Source: Nitratireductor indicus C115
GTDB taxonomy: Bacteria; Pseudomonadota; Alphaproteobacteria; Rhizobiales; Rhizobiaceae
Assembly (NCBI RefSeq): GCF_000300515.1
Contig: NZ_AMSI01000004.1
Location: 186,001-250,000, forward strand
DNA: 64,000 nucleotides
Direction of reading: 5' to 3'
The position numbers were made by a program, and so were the translations under genes. Below the pieces are notes generated by a model, which was given only the letters and a program-made list of their open reading frames with translations, made no database searches and was not told the origin of the DNA. The first letter of the stretch is position 1; each line of letters starts with the position of its first letter. Shown piece by piece: positions 24,708-32,784 of the stretch.

Positions 24708-25859
24708 GTGACCACCACCATCGACCATATCGAGAGCATCATCATCGACGTACCGACCGTGCGCGGTCACGTCCTTTCGATGACGACCATGATGACCCAA
24801 TCCGTGGTGCTGGTGCATATCCGGTTTTCGGACGGCTCGGAGGGCTGGGGAGAAGGCGCCTCCATCGGCGGCCTCTCCTACGGCCCCGAGAGCGTCGAGA
24901 GCATCAAGCTCGCCATCGACACCTATATCGCACCTATTCTGCTTGGAAAGAATGGCGACCGTATCGCGGATGCTTCCGAGCTGATGTCGCGCGCGATCAA
25001 GGGCAACCACGCCGCGCGCTCCGCGGTGGAAACCGCGCTCTGGGACGGGCTTGCCCGTCGTCTTGGCGTCTCTGTCGCCCAGCTCTTCGGCGGGCGCATC
25101 CACGACCGATTGCCGGTTGCCTGGACACTTGCCTCCGGCAACAGCGAGACCGATATCGCCGAGGCAGAGCGCATGATTGCCGAGCGCCGGCACCGCGACT
25201 TCAAGCTCAAGATCGGCAAGCGCAAGGTGAAGGACGACCTCGCCCATGTCGCGGCAATCGCCCGCGCGGTCGGTGATCGCGGCACATTGCGGGTCGACGT
25301 GAACCAGGCCTGGAACCTGACAGAAGCCCGCTACGGCGTGAGAGGATTGCAGGAGATCGGCTGCGTGCTCGTGGAACAGCCTGTGCCCCGCGATCAGCTC
25401 AGCAATCTTCGCGCCCTGTCCTACGCCTATGAAATCGCCATCATGGCCGACGAGGTGCTGCAGGGTCCGGCCGACGCCATGCGCGTGGCAGCCGACCGCA
25501 GCGCCGACGTGTTTGCCGTCAAGGTCTGCCAGTCGGGCGGGCTTGCGCCAGCGGCGCAAGTGATCGCCATCGCCCGCGCTGCAGGAATAGAGCTTTACGC
25601 AGGCACCATGCTGGAAACCGGGCTGGGCACCGCCGCAGCCACACAGCTCTTTGCCACCGTTCCGGAATTGCAGTGGGGCACGGAGCTTTTCGGCCCGTTG
25701 CTGCTGACGGAGGAAATCCTGCTCGATCCGCTGGATTATGCCGATTTCTCCGTCGCCGTGCCGAAGGGCCCCGGCATAGGAGCCGAGCCCGATCCCGACA
25801 AGCTCAACTTCTACCGTCGCGACCGCCCCGGAATGCTTAAGGCGGTCAGCGCCACCTGA
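24708..25859 (+). CDS. Muconate cycloisomerase-like enzyme (enolase superfamily)
   Basis: 383 residues. Catalytic features of the muconate-lactonising subgroup are present: the KxK pair in FKLKIGKRK near residue 165, metal ligands Asp in RVDVNQAW, Glu in LVEQPVP and Asp in IMADEVLQGP, Lys in FAVKVCQSGG and Glu in GTMLETGLGT. It should convert a cis,cis-muconate to a muconolactone in the cytosol. GTG 24708 (MTTTIDHIES) is the preferred start; TTG 24690 is an in-frame alternative. The paired intradiol dioxygenase lies at 26902-27777. Confidence 0.9.
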   Translation: MTTTIDHIESIIIDVPTVRGHVLSMTTMMTQSVVLVHIRFSDGSEGWGEGASIGGLSYGPESVESIKLAIDTYIAPILLGKNGDRIADASELMSRAIKGNHAARSAVETALWDGLARRLGVSVAQLFGGRIHDRLPVAWTLASGNSETDIAEAERMIAERRHRDFKLKIGKRKVKDDLAHVAAIARAVGDRGTLRVDVNQAWNLTEARYGVRGLQEIGCVLVEQPVPRDQLSNLRALSYAYEIAIMADEVLQGPADAMRVAADRSADVFAVKVCQSGGLAPAAQVIAIARAAGIELYAGTMLETGLGTAAATQLFATVPELQWGTELFGPLLLTEEILLDPLDYADFSVAVPKGPGIGAEPDPDKLNFYRRDRPGMLKAVSAT

Positions 25860-25890
25860 AACAGGTGCGGTTGCCTTTCGCGTAACTTCT

Positions 25891-26778
25891 TCAAACGACC
25901 TTGCGGGCAACCTTCTGCGCCAGCGTCACGAAATTGTGCACGTGGACGCCCTGCTCGTCGATGCGATGGTTGACCGAGATACCGGTATGCGCCTGCATGC
26001 CGCCGATCTTGAGATAGCGCACGCCATTGCGCTGTGCGGTGCCGACCGAGGCGGGCACCAGCGCCACCCCTTCCCCAACGGCGACCAGCGCTATCGCAGT
26101 CTGGAAGTCCATGGTGAAGATTCGTCTTGAGGTGTCGGCTCCCACACTTTCGCAGGCGGCGATGACGACATCGGCGAAGGATGGCCGGGGATATTCTGGA
26201 TAAAGGATAAGGGTCAGCGGCCCGAGATCGGGCAGCGAGACTGCATCATGCGAGGCGACGAGCGTATCCGGAACAGCGAGAACCAGCTCTTCCTCCACGA
26301 GTTTTCTGGTGACGATCTCACTGTCGTTGAGAGACGGCCGCGCAATGGCGATGTCGATATCGCGGCGGATGAGGGCGCGTTGCAACTGGGCATTGTTCAT
26401 CGGCGCCAGCGACAGATTGACCTCCGGATAGGACATGCGGAACGATTTGAGGATGGTTGGCAAGATGCCGTATGTCGCCGAGCCGACAAAGCCGATGCGC
26501 AGCCGCCCCTCCGCGCCCTGACCGATGCGGCGGATTTCCAGCTTGATGTCATTCAGCTCGGCCAGAAGCGCCGAACCGCGCTCGTAAAACCGCTCTCCGG
26601 CCTGGGTCAGCGAAATGGCATTGCGTCCGCGATTGATCAACTGGGCGCCGAGATCGCTTTCGATCTGTTGTATCTGGCGCGACAAGGGCGGCTGCGCCAT
26701 GCCCAGCCGTTCGGCAGCGCGCCCGAAATGCAGCTCCTCCGCCAGGGCGATGAAATATTCCAGCTGCTTCAGATTCAT
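25891..26778 (-). CDS. LysR-family regulator (CatR-like), second copy
   Basis: 295 residues. MNLKQLEYFIALAEELHFGR starts the protein at ATG 26778, 3 nt after GGGAGGGG, followed by the helix-turn-helix RAAERLGMAQPPLSRQIQQI. The effector domain includes FVGSATYGILPTILKSF and MDFQTAIALVAVGEGVALVP. It is clearly paralogous to the LysR at 23666-24610, so two CatR/BenM-type regulators govern one module. It lies downstream of the dioxygenase gene in the same orientation, separated by a terminator-like hairpin, and converges with the cycloisomerase gene. Confidence 0.92.
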   Translation of the reverse strand: MNLKQLEYFIALAEELHFGRAAERLGMAQPPLSRQIQQIESDLGAQLINRGRNAISLTQAGERFYERGSALLAELNDIKLEIRRIGQGAEGRLRIGFVGSATYGILPTILKSFRMSYPEVNLSLAPMNNAQLQRALIRRDIDIAIARPSLNDSEIVTRKLVEEELVLAVPDTLVASHDAVSLPDLGPLTLILYPEYPRPSFADVVIAACESVGADTSRRIFTMDFQTAIALVAVGEGVALVPASVGTAQRNGVRYLKIGGMQAHTGISVNHRIDEQGVHVHNFVTLAQKVARKVV

Positions 26779-26848
26779 TGCCCCTCCCGCAATCTCGCCG
26801 TCGCTCACCAATGCGTAGCGCAAGCGCATCGGGGATTGCCAATGCAAA

Positions 26849-26877
26849 ATGCCGCGCCCCGGAAAAGGACGCGGCAT
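26849..26877 (-). terminator. Rho-independent terminator-like hairpin after the intradiol dioxygenase gene
   Basis: 8-bp arms ATGCCGCG / CGCGGCAT with a 13-nt loop. On the minus strand the stem is followed by TTTGCATT, giving a short T-run. It is placed 25 bp after the stop codon at 26902. Confidence 0.55.
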
Positions 26878-26901
26878 GGAGCGCGTTTTCGGATGAAGGG
26901 C

Positions 26902-27777
26902 CTATTCGGCCGCGATCCTCTGCTCGTTTACCTGCGGCTTGAGCGTGAAGTCGAAGCGGACATAAAGATCGGTATCGTCTTCCGCCCGGCCCGGCAGGAA
27001 TTTCGCGACGAGGCTGTTCTTCACCGCAAAGACCGCGTCTTCATCCAGCCAGGCGCTGTCGGCATCGAATACCTGGCTGACCAGCGTGCGGTAGCCGGGC
27101 TTTGCAAGTATGAAATGAAGATGCCCCGGGCGGTTCGGGTGATGTCCCATATAGCGGATCAACTGGCCCGCAGTCTCGTTGTCCGGAATCGGATAGGGAA
27201 CCGGGCGCACCGCACGTAAGGCGAAATGACCACTCTCGTCGGTCTCGAAACGGCCACGGAGATTGTACTCCGGCTGATCGGGATCGTGGTTTTCGTAAAG
27301 GCCGTTCGGGGCATCCTCCCAGATGTCGAGCGTGACACCTTCCAGCGGCTTTCCGTCCGTGTCGGTGATATAACCCTCCACCAGAATGCTCTCTTCGCCC
27401 TCGAAATGCTTTTGCACCGTGGATGCACCCTTGGGCAGCACCGGTGGATTTTCGCGATAGAATGGTCCGAGAACGGTGGATTCGCTTTCCTCGCCTTCAA
27501 TCGGGTTGCTGAGCATGTCGACCAGCACCTCGACGCCGAGAATATCGCCGAGCAGAATGAACTCCTGGCGCTTGTCGTCGCAGACCTTGCCGGCCCGGGC
27601 CAGAAAATCGCATGCCTGGAGAAACTCGTGATGCTGCAGTTTCACCTCACGGCAGAAGCCGTGAAGGTGCTGGAGCAGGGACGTCATGATTTCGCGTTGG
27701 CGCGGCGAAACATCGCCATGCCTTCCAAGCGATTGAATTACTGCATCTGTTACATTGTCGATGGTTACGTTGCGCAT
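26902..27777 (-). CDS. Intradiol ring-cleavage dioxygenase (hydroxyquinol/catechol 1,2-dioxygenase type)
   Basis: 291 residues. The Fe(III) ligands are visible as Tyr in PNGLYENHD, Tyr in RPVPYPIPD, and both His in NRPGHLHFIL. The N-terminal helical linker domain spans about residues 1-100. The ESTVLGPFYRENPP, VPYPIPDNE and FAVKNSLVAKF segments are closer to hydroxyquinol 1,2-dioxygenases than to Pseudomonas CatA. It cleaves a catechol or hydroxyquinol between the hydroxyls to a muconate or maleylacetate. Start ATG 27777 follows GGGAGGAAA. A 16-bp LysR-type palindrome lies 94 bp upstream. No maleylacetate reductase gene is nearby, while a muconate cycloisomerase is. Confidence 0.92.
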   Translation of the reverse strand: MRNVTIDNVTDAVIQSLGRHGDVSPRQREIMTSLLQHLHGFCREVKLQHHEFLQACDFLARAGKVCDDKRQEFILLGDILGVEVLVDMLSNPIEGEESESTVLGPFYRENPPVLPKGASTVQKHFEGEESILVEGYITDTDGKPLEGVTLDIWEDAPNGLYENHDPDQPEYNLRGRFETDESGHFALRAVRPVPYPIPDNETAGQLIRYMGHHPNRPGHLHFILAKPGYRTLVSQVFDADSAWLDEDAVFAVKNSLVAKFLPGRAEDDTDLYVRFDFTLKPQVNEQRIAAE

Positions 27778-27870
27778 GTCTTTCCTCCCGGTGAGCGACA
27801 GGGGAGCCCTGCCTGCTCCCCGAACCGATCCCACTATCCACGCCCGCAGCGCCGGGCCAATGCGCCGTCC

Positions 27871-27903
27871 GGTATCGTTCGATACCCCTTTGCCCTCCGG
27901 TAT
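27871..27903. promoter_or_regulatory. LysR-type site upstream of the dioxygenase gene
   Basis: Perfect palindrome GGTATCGTTCGATACC (27871-27886) followed 12 bp later by a third GGTAT (27899-27903). Two CatR-like regulators are encoded in the module. The 299-bp gap 27778-28076 holds this site and the hairpin at 28010-28030; no gene was seen in it. Confidence 0.6.
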
Positions 27904-28009
27904 CAGCGCGCACTTCAGCGAACATCACCCATGGGCCGCTCGTGCCGAAACAGCATATCACGGCCGCCTCCGATCAGGGGACCGGAGACCGCACGGAGAA
28001 AGCCTTGTC

Positions 28010-28030
28010 GGCGCTGCCTGTGGCAGCGCC
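28010..28030 (-). terminator. Hairpin downstream of the Liv transporter operon
   Basis: Perfect 9-bp arms GGCGCTGCC / GGCAGCGCC around TGT, 47 bp after the ATPase stop at 28077. The T-run is poor, so it may be a Rho-assisted terminator or 3' stabiliser. Confidence 0.45.
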
Positions 28031-28076
28031 CGACTTTATGAAGCGGCCCTGGACAGCACTGTCACTGACCCGGAAA

Positions 28077-28787
28077 TCAGAAGAACTCTATGAGTTTTGC
28101 GTGATCGTGAAGCGGTTCGGGATCGCCCGCATAGACGACGCCTCCCGTTTTAAGAACCATCACCCGATCGGCTATGGGGAGAGAGTATTTGATGTTCTGC
28201 TCGACAATGACGATGGACGCATCGAAACGCGCCTTGATTTCGGCAATGGATTCCATCACCCGGCCCACCAGATTGGGAGCAAGGCCGATGGAAGGCTCGT
28301 CGAGGATCAGGACGCTCGGCCCATGCATGAGCGCCATCCCAATGGCGAGCATCTGCTTCTGGCCGCCCGAGAAGGTGCCCGCCACCTGACCTGCCCGGTC
28401 CTTCAGGATAGGGAACATGTCGTACACGTCTTCCAGATGCTTCCGCGCGCGCTCGGAGGACGGCTCGACGAATGCTCCGAGTTCGAGATTGTCGCGAACG
28501 GTCAGGCTCGGGAAGATGCCGTGCCCCTGCGGCACGAAAGCGATACCTTCGGCCACGTTGATCGCCGGGTTGCGCCCCGTGATGTCGCGCGTCGCATAAT
28601 GCACGGTCCCCGCCATTGGCGCATTGAGGCCGAAGATCGCCCGCATCAACGTCGTCTTGCCGGCTCCGTTGTGGCCCAGCACCAACAGGGTCTCGCCCTT
28701 GGTCAGGGACAAATCGATGCCGTGGATCGCCTGCTTCTTGCCATAACCCGCAACCAGCCCGCGGGTTTCGAGGATCGGCTGTGTCAT
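28077..28787 (-). CDS. Branched-chain amino-acid-type ABC transporter ATPase, LivF-like
   Basis: 236-residue ATPase with Walker A GHNGAGKTTLM near residue 36, the signature FSGGQKQMLAIGMAL and Walker B VLILDEPSIGLAP, as in LivF. HAA-type transporters with these components also import aromatic and dicarboxylic acids. ATG 28787 overlaps the stop of the fused permease-ATPase gene by 4 bp. It is last in the operon SBP - LivH - LivMG - LivF. Confidence 0.95.
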   Translation of the reverse strand: MTQPILETRGLVAGYGKKQAIHGIDLSLTKGETLLVLGHNGAGKTTLMRAIFGLNAPMAGTVHYATRDITGRNPAINVAEGIAFVPQGHGIFPSLTVRDNLELGAFVEPSSERARKHLEDVYDMFPILKDRAGQVAGTFSGGQKQMLAIGMALMHGPSVLILDEPSIGLAPNLVGRVMESIAEIKARFDASIVIVEQNIKYSLPIADRVMVLKTGGVVYAGDPEPLHDHAKLIEFF

Positions 28788-30487
28788 TTGAAATACCTTT
28801 CGGCAAGCTCTGGATCGGACATCAGTTCGGCCGGGCTTCCCACCGCCATTGTGCGCCCTTCATCAAGGAAAAACACCTCGTCACAGATGCCCGTTATGAC
28901 ATCGAGATTGTGCTCGATGATGCAGATTGCCTTGCCGCGCTCCGCCAGCCGCCGCAAGACGGGGAGGATTTCGCGCAACGTCGTCTGGTCGAGACCAGAC
29001 ATCGGCTCGTCGAACAGAAGAACTTCGGCGCCGGTGGCCAAAAGGCGCGCAACGACGAGAAGCTTTTCTTCCGCGTAGGAGAGATCAGCGGCGGTCTCAT
29101 GCGCCTTGCCATCGAGTTCCACGAAACGGAGTATCTGCATGGCGAGCGCCGTATTTTCCCGCTCCTGGGCACGCACGGTCAGCGGCTTGAGAAACAGGTT
29201 CGAAATCCGGTGCCCCGCCTGGTTCGGCAATGCGACCACCACATTCTCGATCACCGTCATGTTCGTAAAGAGCCGCAGGTCCTGAAATGACCGGGCGACA
29301 CCCGACGCCACGAGATGGTGCGGCTTCTTTCCGAGAATGCTTTTGCCGCGCAGGTCTATCTGCCCGTCGGTTGGCTTCAGAAAGCCGGTCAGAAGGTTGA
29401 ACGCCGTCGTCTTGCCCGCGCCATTGGGGCCGATAAGCCCGGTGATCCTGTGGCTGCGCAATGCAATGGAGAAATCCGAAATCGCCGTGATGCCACCGAA
29501 ACGCTTGCATAGATTGCGCCCCTCGAGAACGGTCTCGGAAGTGGCTCCGGTCTCACCGTCGAGCAGCTTTGCGGTATCGGCCTCATCCCTCTCCGCATCG
29601 GTCTGGACAAACATGGCTTTCTTGCCGCGCAGCTCGGGCAGCAGGCCCTGGGGCCGGAACACCAGAACCGCCATCAGCACACAGCCATAGATGATCAGCC
29701 GCATCTTGTCGGCAATATCGACGGGCATGGGGAGGAACTTGAGCAGCTCCGGCAGCACCACAAGAATTGCCGCTCCCAGAACCGCGCCGCGAAGGTTCCC
29801 CGTCCCCCCCAGAATGACCATGGCGAGGATGTAGATGGTTTCGTTGATGGAGAAACTGTCCGCGCCGACATAAGAGAAATAGCGCGCGAAGAGCGAACCG
29901 GCCACGGCGGCAAGCCCTGCCGAGATCGCGAAGACGGACACTTTCATATAGAGAATGTCGAGGCCGACCGACTGGGCTGCGGATTCATTCTCGCGCATGG
30001 CGCGCAGCGCTCGTCCGAAGGGTGAGCGGGTGAGACGCCAAGCAACCCAATAGCAGGCCGCAAGACCAAGCATGGCGGCAATGAGGAACCGCGCCGGCGT
30101 GTCCAGCGCGAAGCTCCCGAAGGAATAGGTCGGAACGCCGCTGATGCCGTCCGTTCCGCCGGTGAGCGACTTCCAGTTCACGATGACCTGCAGGACGATG
30201 ACCTGCAACGCCAGCGAAACGATGACGAGATAATGCCCGCTGACACGCAGGGCAGGCACCGCGATGACGATGCTCAAGAGCGCCGCAAACAGGATTGAAG
30301 CGATGAGCGGGACGGGAAAGGGCAGCCCGAGCGTCGTGGTCAGGATCGCCGTCGTATAGGCGCCGATGGCATAGAGCGCGGCATGCGAAAGCGCGAACAG
30401 GCCTGCGAAGCCGACGAGCAGGTTGAAGGAAGTGGCGAGGATCGCGTAAAGGCAGAAGAGCACCGCGACGTGATAGATATATTCCAT
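28784..30487 (-). CDS. Fused LivM permease-LivG ATPase of an HAA-type ABC transporter
   Basis: 567 residues joining two usually separate proteins. Residues 1 to ~300 are a LivM permease with eight or nine helices (VLFCLYAILATSFNLLVGFA near residue 8; LTGGTDGISGVP loop; ILAMVILGGTGNLRGAVLG). After a ~35-residue linker, residues ~335-567 are a LivG ATPase with Walker A GPNGAGKTTAF, the Liv-type signature region LSYAEEKLLVVARLLA, and Walker B VLLFDEPMSGLD. The reading frame is continuous through the junction. ATG 30487 follows GAAGGG. It pairs with LivH (30505-31371) and LivF (28077-28787). Confidence 0.93.
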   Translation of the reverse strand: MEYIYHVAVLFCLYAILATSFNLLVGFAGLFALSHAALYAIGAYTTAILTTTLGLPFPVPLIASILFAALLSIVIAVPALRVSGHYLVIVSLALQVIVLQVIVNWKSLTGGTDGISGVPTYSFGSFALDTPARFLIAAMLGLAACYWVAWRLTRSPFGRALRAMRENESAAQSVGLDILYMKVSVFAISAGLAAVAGSLFARYFSYVGADSFSINETIYILAMVILGGTGNLRGAVLGAAILVVLPELLKFLPMPVDIADKMRLIIYGCVLMAVLVFRPQGLLPELRGKKAMFVQTDAERDEADTAKLLDGETGATSETVLEGRNLCKRFGGITAISDFSIALRSHRITGLIGPNGAGKTTAFNLLTGFLKPTDGQIDLRGKSILGKKPHHLVASGVARSFQDLRLFTNMTVIENVVVALPNQAGHRISNLFLKPLTVRAQERENTALAMQILRFVELDGKAHETAADLSYAEEKLLVVARLLATGAEVLLFDEPMSGLDQTTLREILPVLRRLAERGKAICIIEHNLDVITGICDEVFFLDEGRTMAVGSPAELMSDPELAERYFK

Positions 30488-30504
30488 GATTGCCGGGCCC
30501 TTCG

Positions 30505-31371
30505 CTACTTGCGCGCCATGCTGAACAGGCCTTGCGGGCGCAGCATGATCATCAGGAACAGGACGACGAAGGAAATCGAGCCCTGCCACTCGGTGGGGAT
30601 CTGCCAGAGGCCGAGGCTTTCCACGAGACCGACCAGATAACCGCCGGCGATCGCCCCGCGCAGAGACCCGACCCCACCGACAATCACCGCGACAAAGCCC
30701 ATGAACACAGCTGCAAACCCCATATGCGTGCTCGCGCCGTCCTTCAGGAGAACCATCACGGCCGGCACCGCCGATATGGCTGAACCCAACGCAAAGACGA
30801 TGATGGACACCTTCAGCGTGTCGATGCCGATCACGCGGGCCATTTCCGGATCGTCGGTCATGGCGAGAATGGCGCGGCCATAGCGCGTGCGGCGCAGAAA
30901 AGCCCCCAGCGCCACGGCGATGACGACAAAACTCACAACCTGCCAGACATGGATCGATGTGAAGAAGACGGGGCCTAGAAAATGCACGGAACTGTCGACA
31001 TCAAGAGTCCGCACACCCGTTCCGAACAGGACGCCCACGAGATTTTCCAGGACGATTGTCAGGCCGAGCGAGGCAATCAGCGGAATGAGTGGCGGCGCCC
31101 CGTTGCGCTCCAGCGCACGATAAAGGGTCAGATACGAGCCCGTTCCCAGGAGAGCCGCGACAAGAACCGCACCCGCAATGCCCACGATGAGCGGAAGCCC
31201 CATGCTTCCCGATATGAGCCAGGCCGTATAGGCGGCAAAGGTGACGATCGGCCCATAGGCGAAATGCACGATACGTGTTGTCGAGAAGATCAGCCCGAAG
31301 CCGAGCCCCAGGAGGGCGTAGTGGCTGCCGTTGATCAACCCGTTGGCAAGCAGTTGCAGGAACAGGTCCAT
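30505..31371 (-). CDS. Branched-chain amino-acid-type ABC transporter permease, LivH-like
   Basis: 288-residue permease with about eight helices. It begins LFLQLLANGLINGSHYALLG, the LivH opening, followed by FGLIFSTTRIVHFAYG and, near residue 220, FAAVFMGFVAVIVGGVGSLR. It forms the membrane pore with the LivM half of the fused protein. It ends 17 bp before the next start, within one operon with the binding protein upstream (81 bp gap). Confidence 0.95.
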   Translation of the reverse strand: MDLFLQLLANGLINGSHYALLGLGFGLIFSTTRIVHFAYGPIVTFAAYTAWLISGSMGLPLIVGIAGAVLVAALLGTGSYLTLYRALERNGAPPLIPLIASLGLTIVLENLVGVLFGTGVRTLDVDSSVHFLGPVFFTSIHVWQVVSFVVIAVALGAFLRRTRYGRAILAMTDDPEMARVIGIDTLKVSIIVFALGSAISAVPAVMVLLKDGASTHMGFAAVFMGFVAVIVGGVGSLRGAIAGGYLVGLVESLGLWQIPTEWQGSISFVVLFLMIMLRPQGLFSMARK

Positions 31372-31452
31372 TTGGCTCTCTATCGATGAACAGGAAACAT
31401 CTGGCCCCGGCGCCGGGTGGTCCAGCGCCAGGAACGACCGGCCAGTGCCCGA

Positions 31453-32607
31453 TCAGTTGAGCGTGACATATTCGACGAACTTGCCTTCGCCGTTCTCGAC
31501 CTTGAAAATCGCCACGCGCTTCTTGGCAACGCCATTGTCCTGATAGGTCATGGAGCCGCCATAAACGCTGTCGAAGGTCGGGTTCTCGCGGATCGCCTCC
31601 GCCAGTTTGCGCCCATCCCAGTAATCGCCACCCTTGGCGCGGGCCCGGCGGATCGCCTCCGCGAGCACATAGACGTTCTCGTAGTAATTCGCCGCATAGA
31701 ACTCGGCCTTCTCGCCGAAGCGCGCCTCATAGGCATCCGCGAAACGCTTCGACCAGGGATAGTCGTCGGAGGGGATGAAATAGTCCGAGGCGTATTCGTA
31801 GCCCTCGGCATATTTGCCGGCGATCTCTTTCACGTCGCCGGTGTATTCGATGCCGATCAGGGGCACATCCACGCCGAATTCGCGCAGCTTGCGAATGCCA
31901 AGCCCGCTCTCCGGGCTGAACAGCCAGAGGCCTACCCAGTCAGGCCGGGAAGCGCGAATCTTGGCCACCTGGGTATCGATATTCGACGCGCCGAGTTCAA
32001 CGAACTCCGTGGCGACAACCTTGTGCCCCTCCTTCTCCCAGTAGGGAGCGGCAGCGGCCACGACACTGTCGCCGGCATCGTTCTTCCACACGAGTTGCGC
32101 CATGTCGCCAAGGCCTTCCTTCTTCGCGCGCTGGACAGCCGCCAGACCGAGGTCGGAAGCAAGCGAGCGATTGTGAAACATCATGTTGGTTGCGCCCACC
32201 AGCGCCGCGCTCGTACCGCCGCCGTTGAGCAGCAGAATGCCCTTCTCATCGGCGATAGGGGCGATTGCCAGCGTTGGCGGAGAAAAGGACGTCAACACCG
32301 CCTTCACGTCGTAGATGTTGATCAGGCGGTTCATCGCGGAAACGCCTTCCTTGGCGATACCGCTCTTGTGATCCTCGATGATGACCTCGAGGGGGATGCC
32401 CTCAATGCCGCCCGCCTCGTTGATTTCATCCACGGCAAGCTGGATGGCGCGGCTCATGACCTTGCCATACCAATCCGCCTTGCCACTCATGGCGAGTATG
32501 GCGCCAGCGCGATACTTGTCCGGGTCCTTCGGCGCATTCTGCGCCGCCGCGCTTCCCCCAAAGGCAACGGCCGTCGCCGCAATAGCGGCTGCTATCAGCT
32601 TTCTCAT
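31453..32607 (-). CDS. HAA-type ABC transporter substrate-binding protein (LivK/aromatic-acid family)
   Basis: 384 residues with a Sec signal peptide (KLIAAAIAATAVAFGGSAAAQ, cleavage near residue 22). The mature protein has the type I periplasmic fold; AGAILAMSGKADWYGKVMSR and FSPPTLAIAPIADEKGILLLNGG are characteristic. ATG 32607 has GGGAGGAGCC just upstream; a start five codons earlier is possible. It is first in the Liv operon. A TGTTCG-N5-CGAACA operator lies 18 bp upstream, shared in pattern with the PcaIJ-like operon, so the ligand is probably the aromatic or carboxylic acid degraded by that operon rather than leucine. Confidence 0.93.
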   Translation of the reverse strand: MRKLIAAAIAATAVAFGGSAAAQNAPKDPDKYRAGAILAMSGKADWYGKVMSRAIQLAVDEINEAGGIEGIPLEVIIEDHKSGIAKEGVSAMNRLINIYDVKAVLTSFSPPTLAIAPIADEKGILLLNGGGTSAALVGATNMMFHNRSLASDLGLAAVQRAKKEGLGDMAQLVWKNDAGDSVVAAAAPYWEKEGHKVVATEFVELGASNIDTQVAKIRASRPDWVGLWLFSPESGLGIRKLREFGVDVPLIGIEYTGDVKEIAGKYAEGYEYASDYFIPSDDYPWSKRFADAYEARFGEKAEFYAANYYENVYVLAEAIRRARAKGGDYWDGRKLAEAIRENPTFDSVYGGSMTYQDNGVAKKRVAIFKVENGEGKFVEYVTLN

Positions 32608-32624
32608 AATGGCTCCTCCCAAAA

Positions 32625-32641
32625 TGTTCGACTAGCGAACA
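32625..32641. promoter_or_regulatory. TGTTCG-N5-CGAACA operator upstream of the Liv-type importer
   Basis: Perfect 6-bp arms around ACTAG, followed by TATGTCC. The gene-distal extension CGAACATATGTCC matches CGAACATTTGTCC of the site at 33799-33823 (read on the minus strand) in the same orientation relative to its operon. GTTCG-N5-CGAAC resembles sites of PcaR/PcaU-type IclR regulators. Confidence 0.65.
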
Positions 32642-32760
32642 TATGTCCATTTAACAAACCGGACGCAACTTTGCAACCCTGCACCGGGCGTATAGGACGA
32701 TCCGGCGTCGCCGTTGAGAGCCGGTCGGAAGCGAAAGGCAGATCGGAGAGCAGGCCGGGA

Positions 32761-32781
32761 CAGGCGGGAGAAGCCCGCCTG
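32761..32781 (-). terminator. Hairpin at the 3' end of the PcaR-like gene
   Basis: 8-bp arms CAGGCGGG / CCCGCCTG with a 5-nt loop, starting 3 bp after the stop of the IclR gene. No T-run follows on the minus strand. Confidence 0.4.
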
Positions 32782-32784
32782 CCC

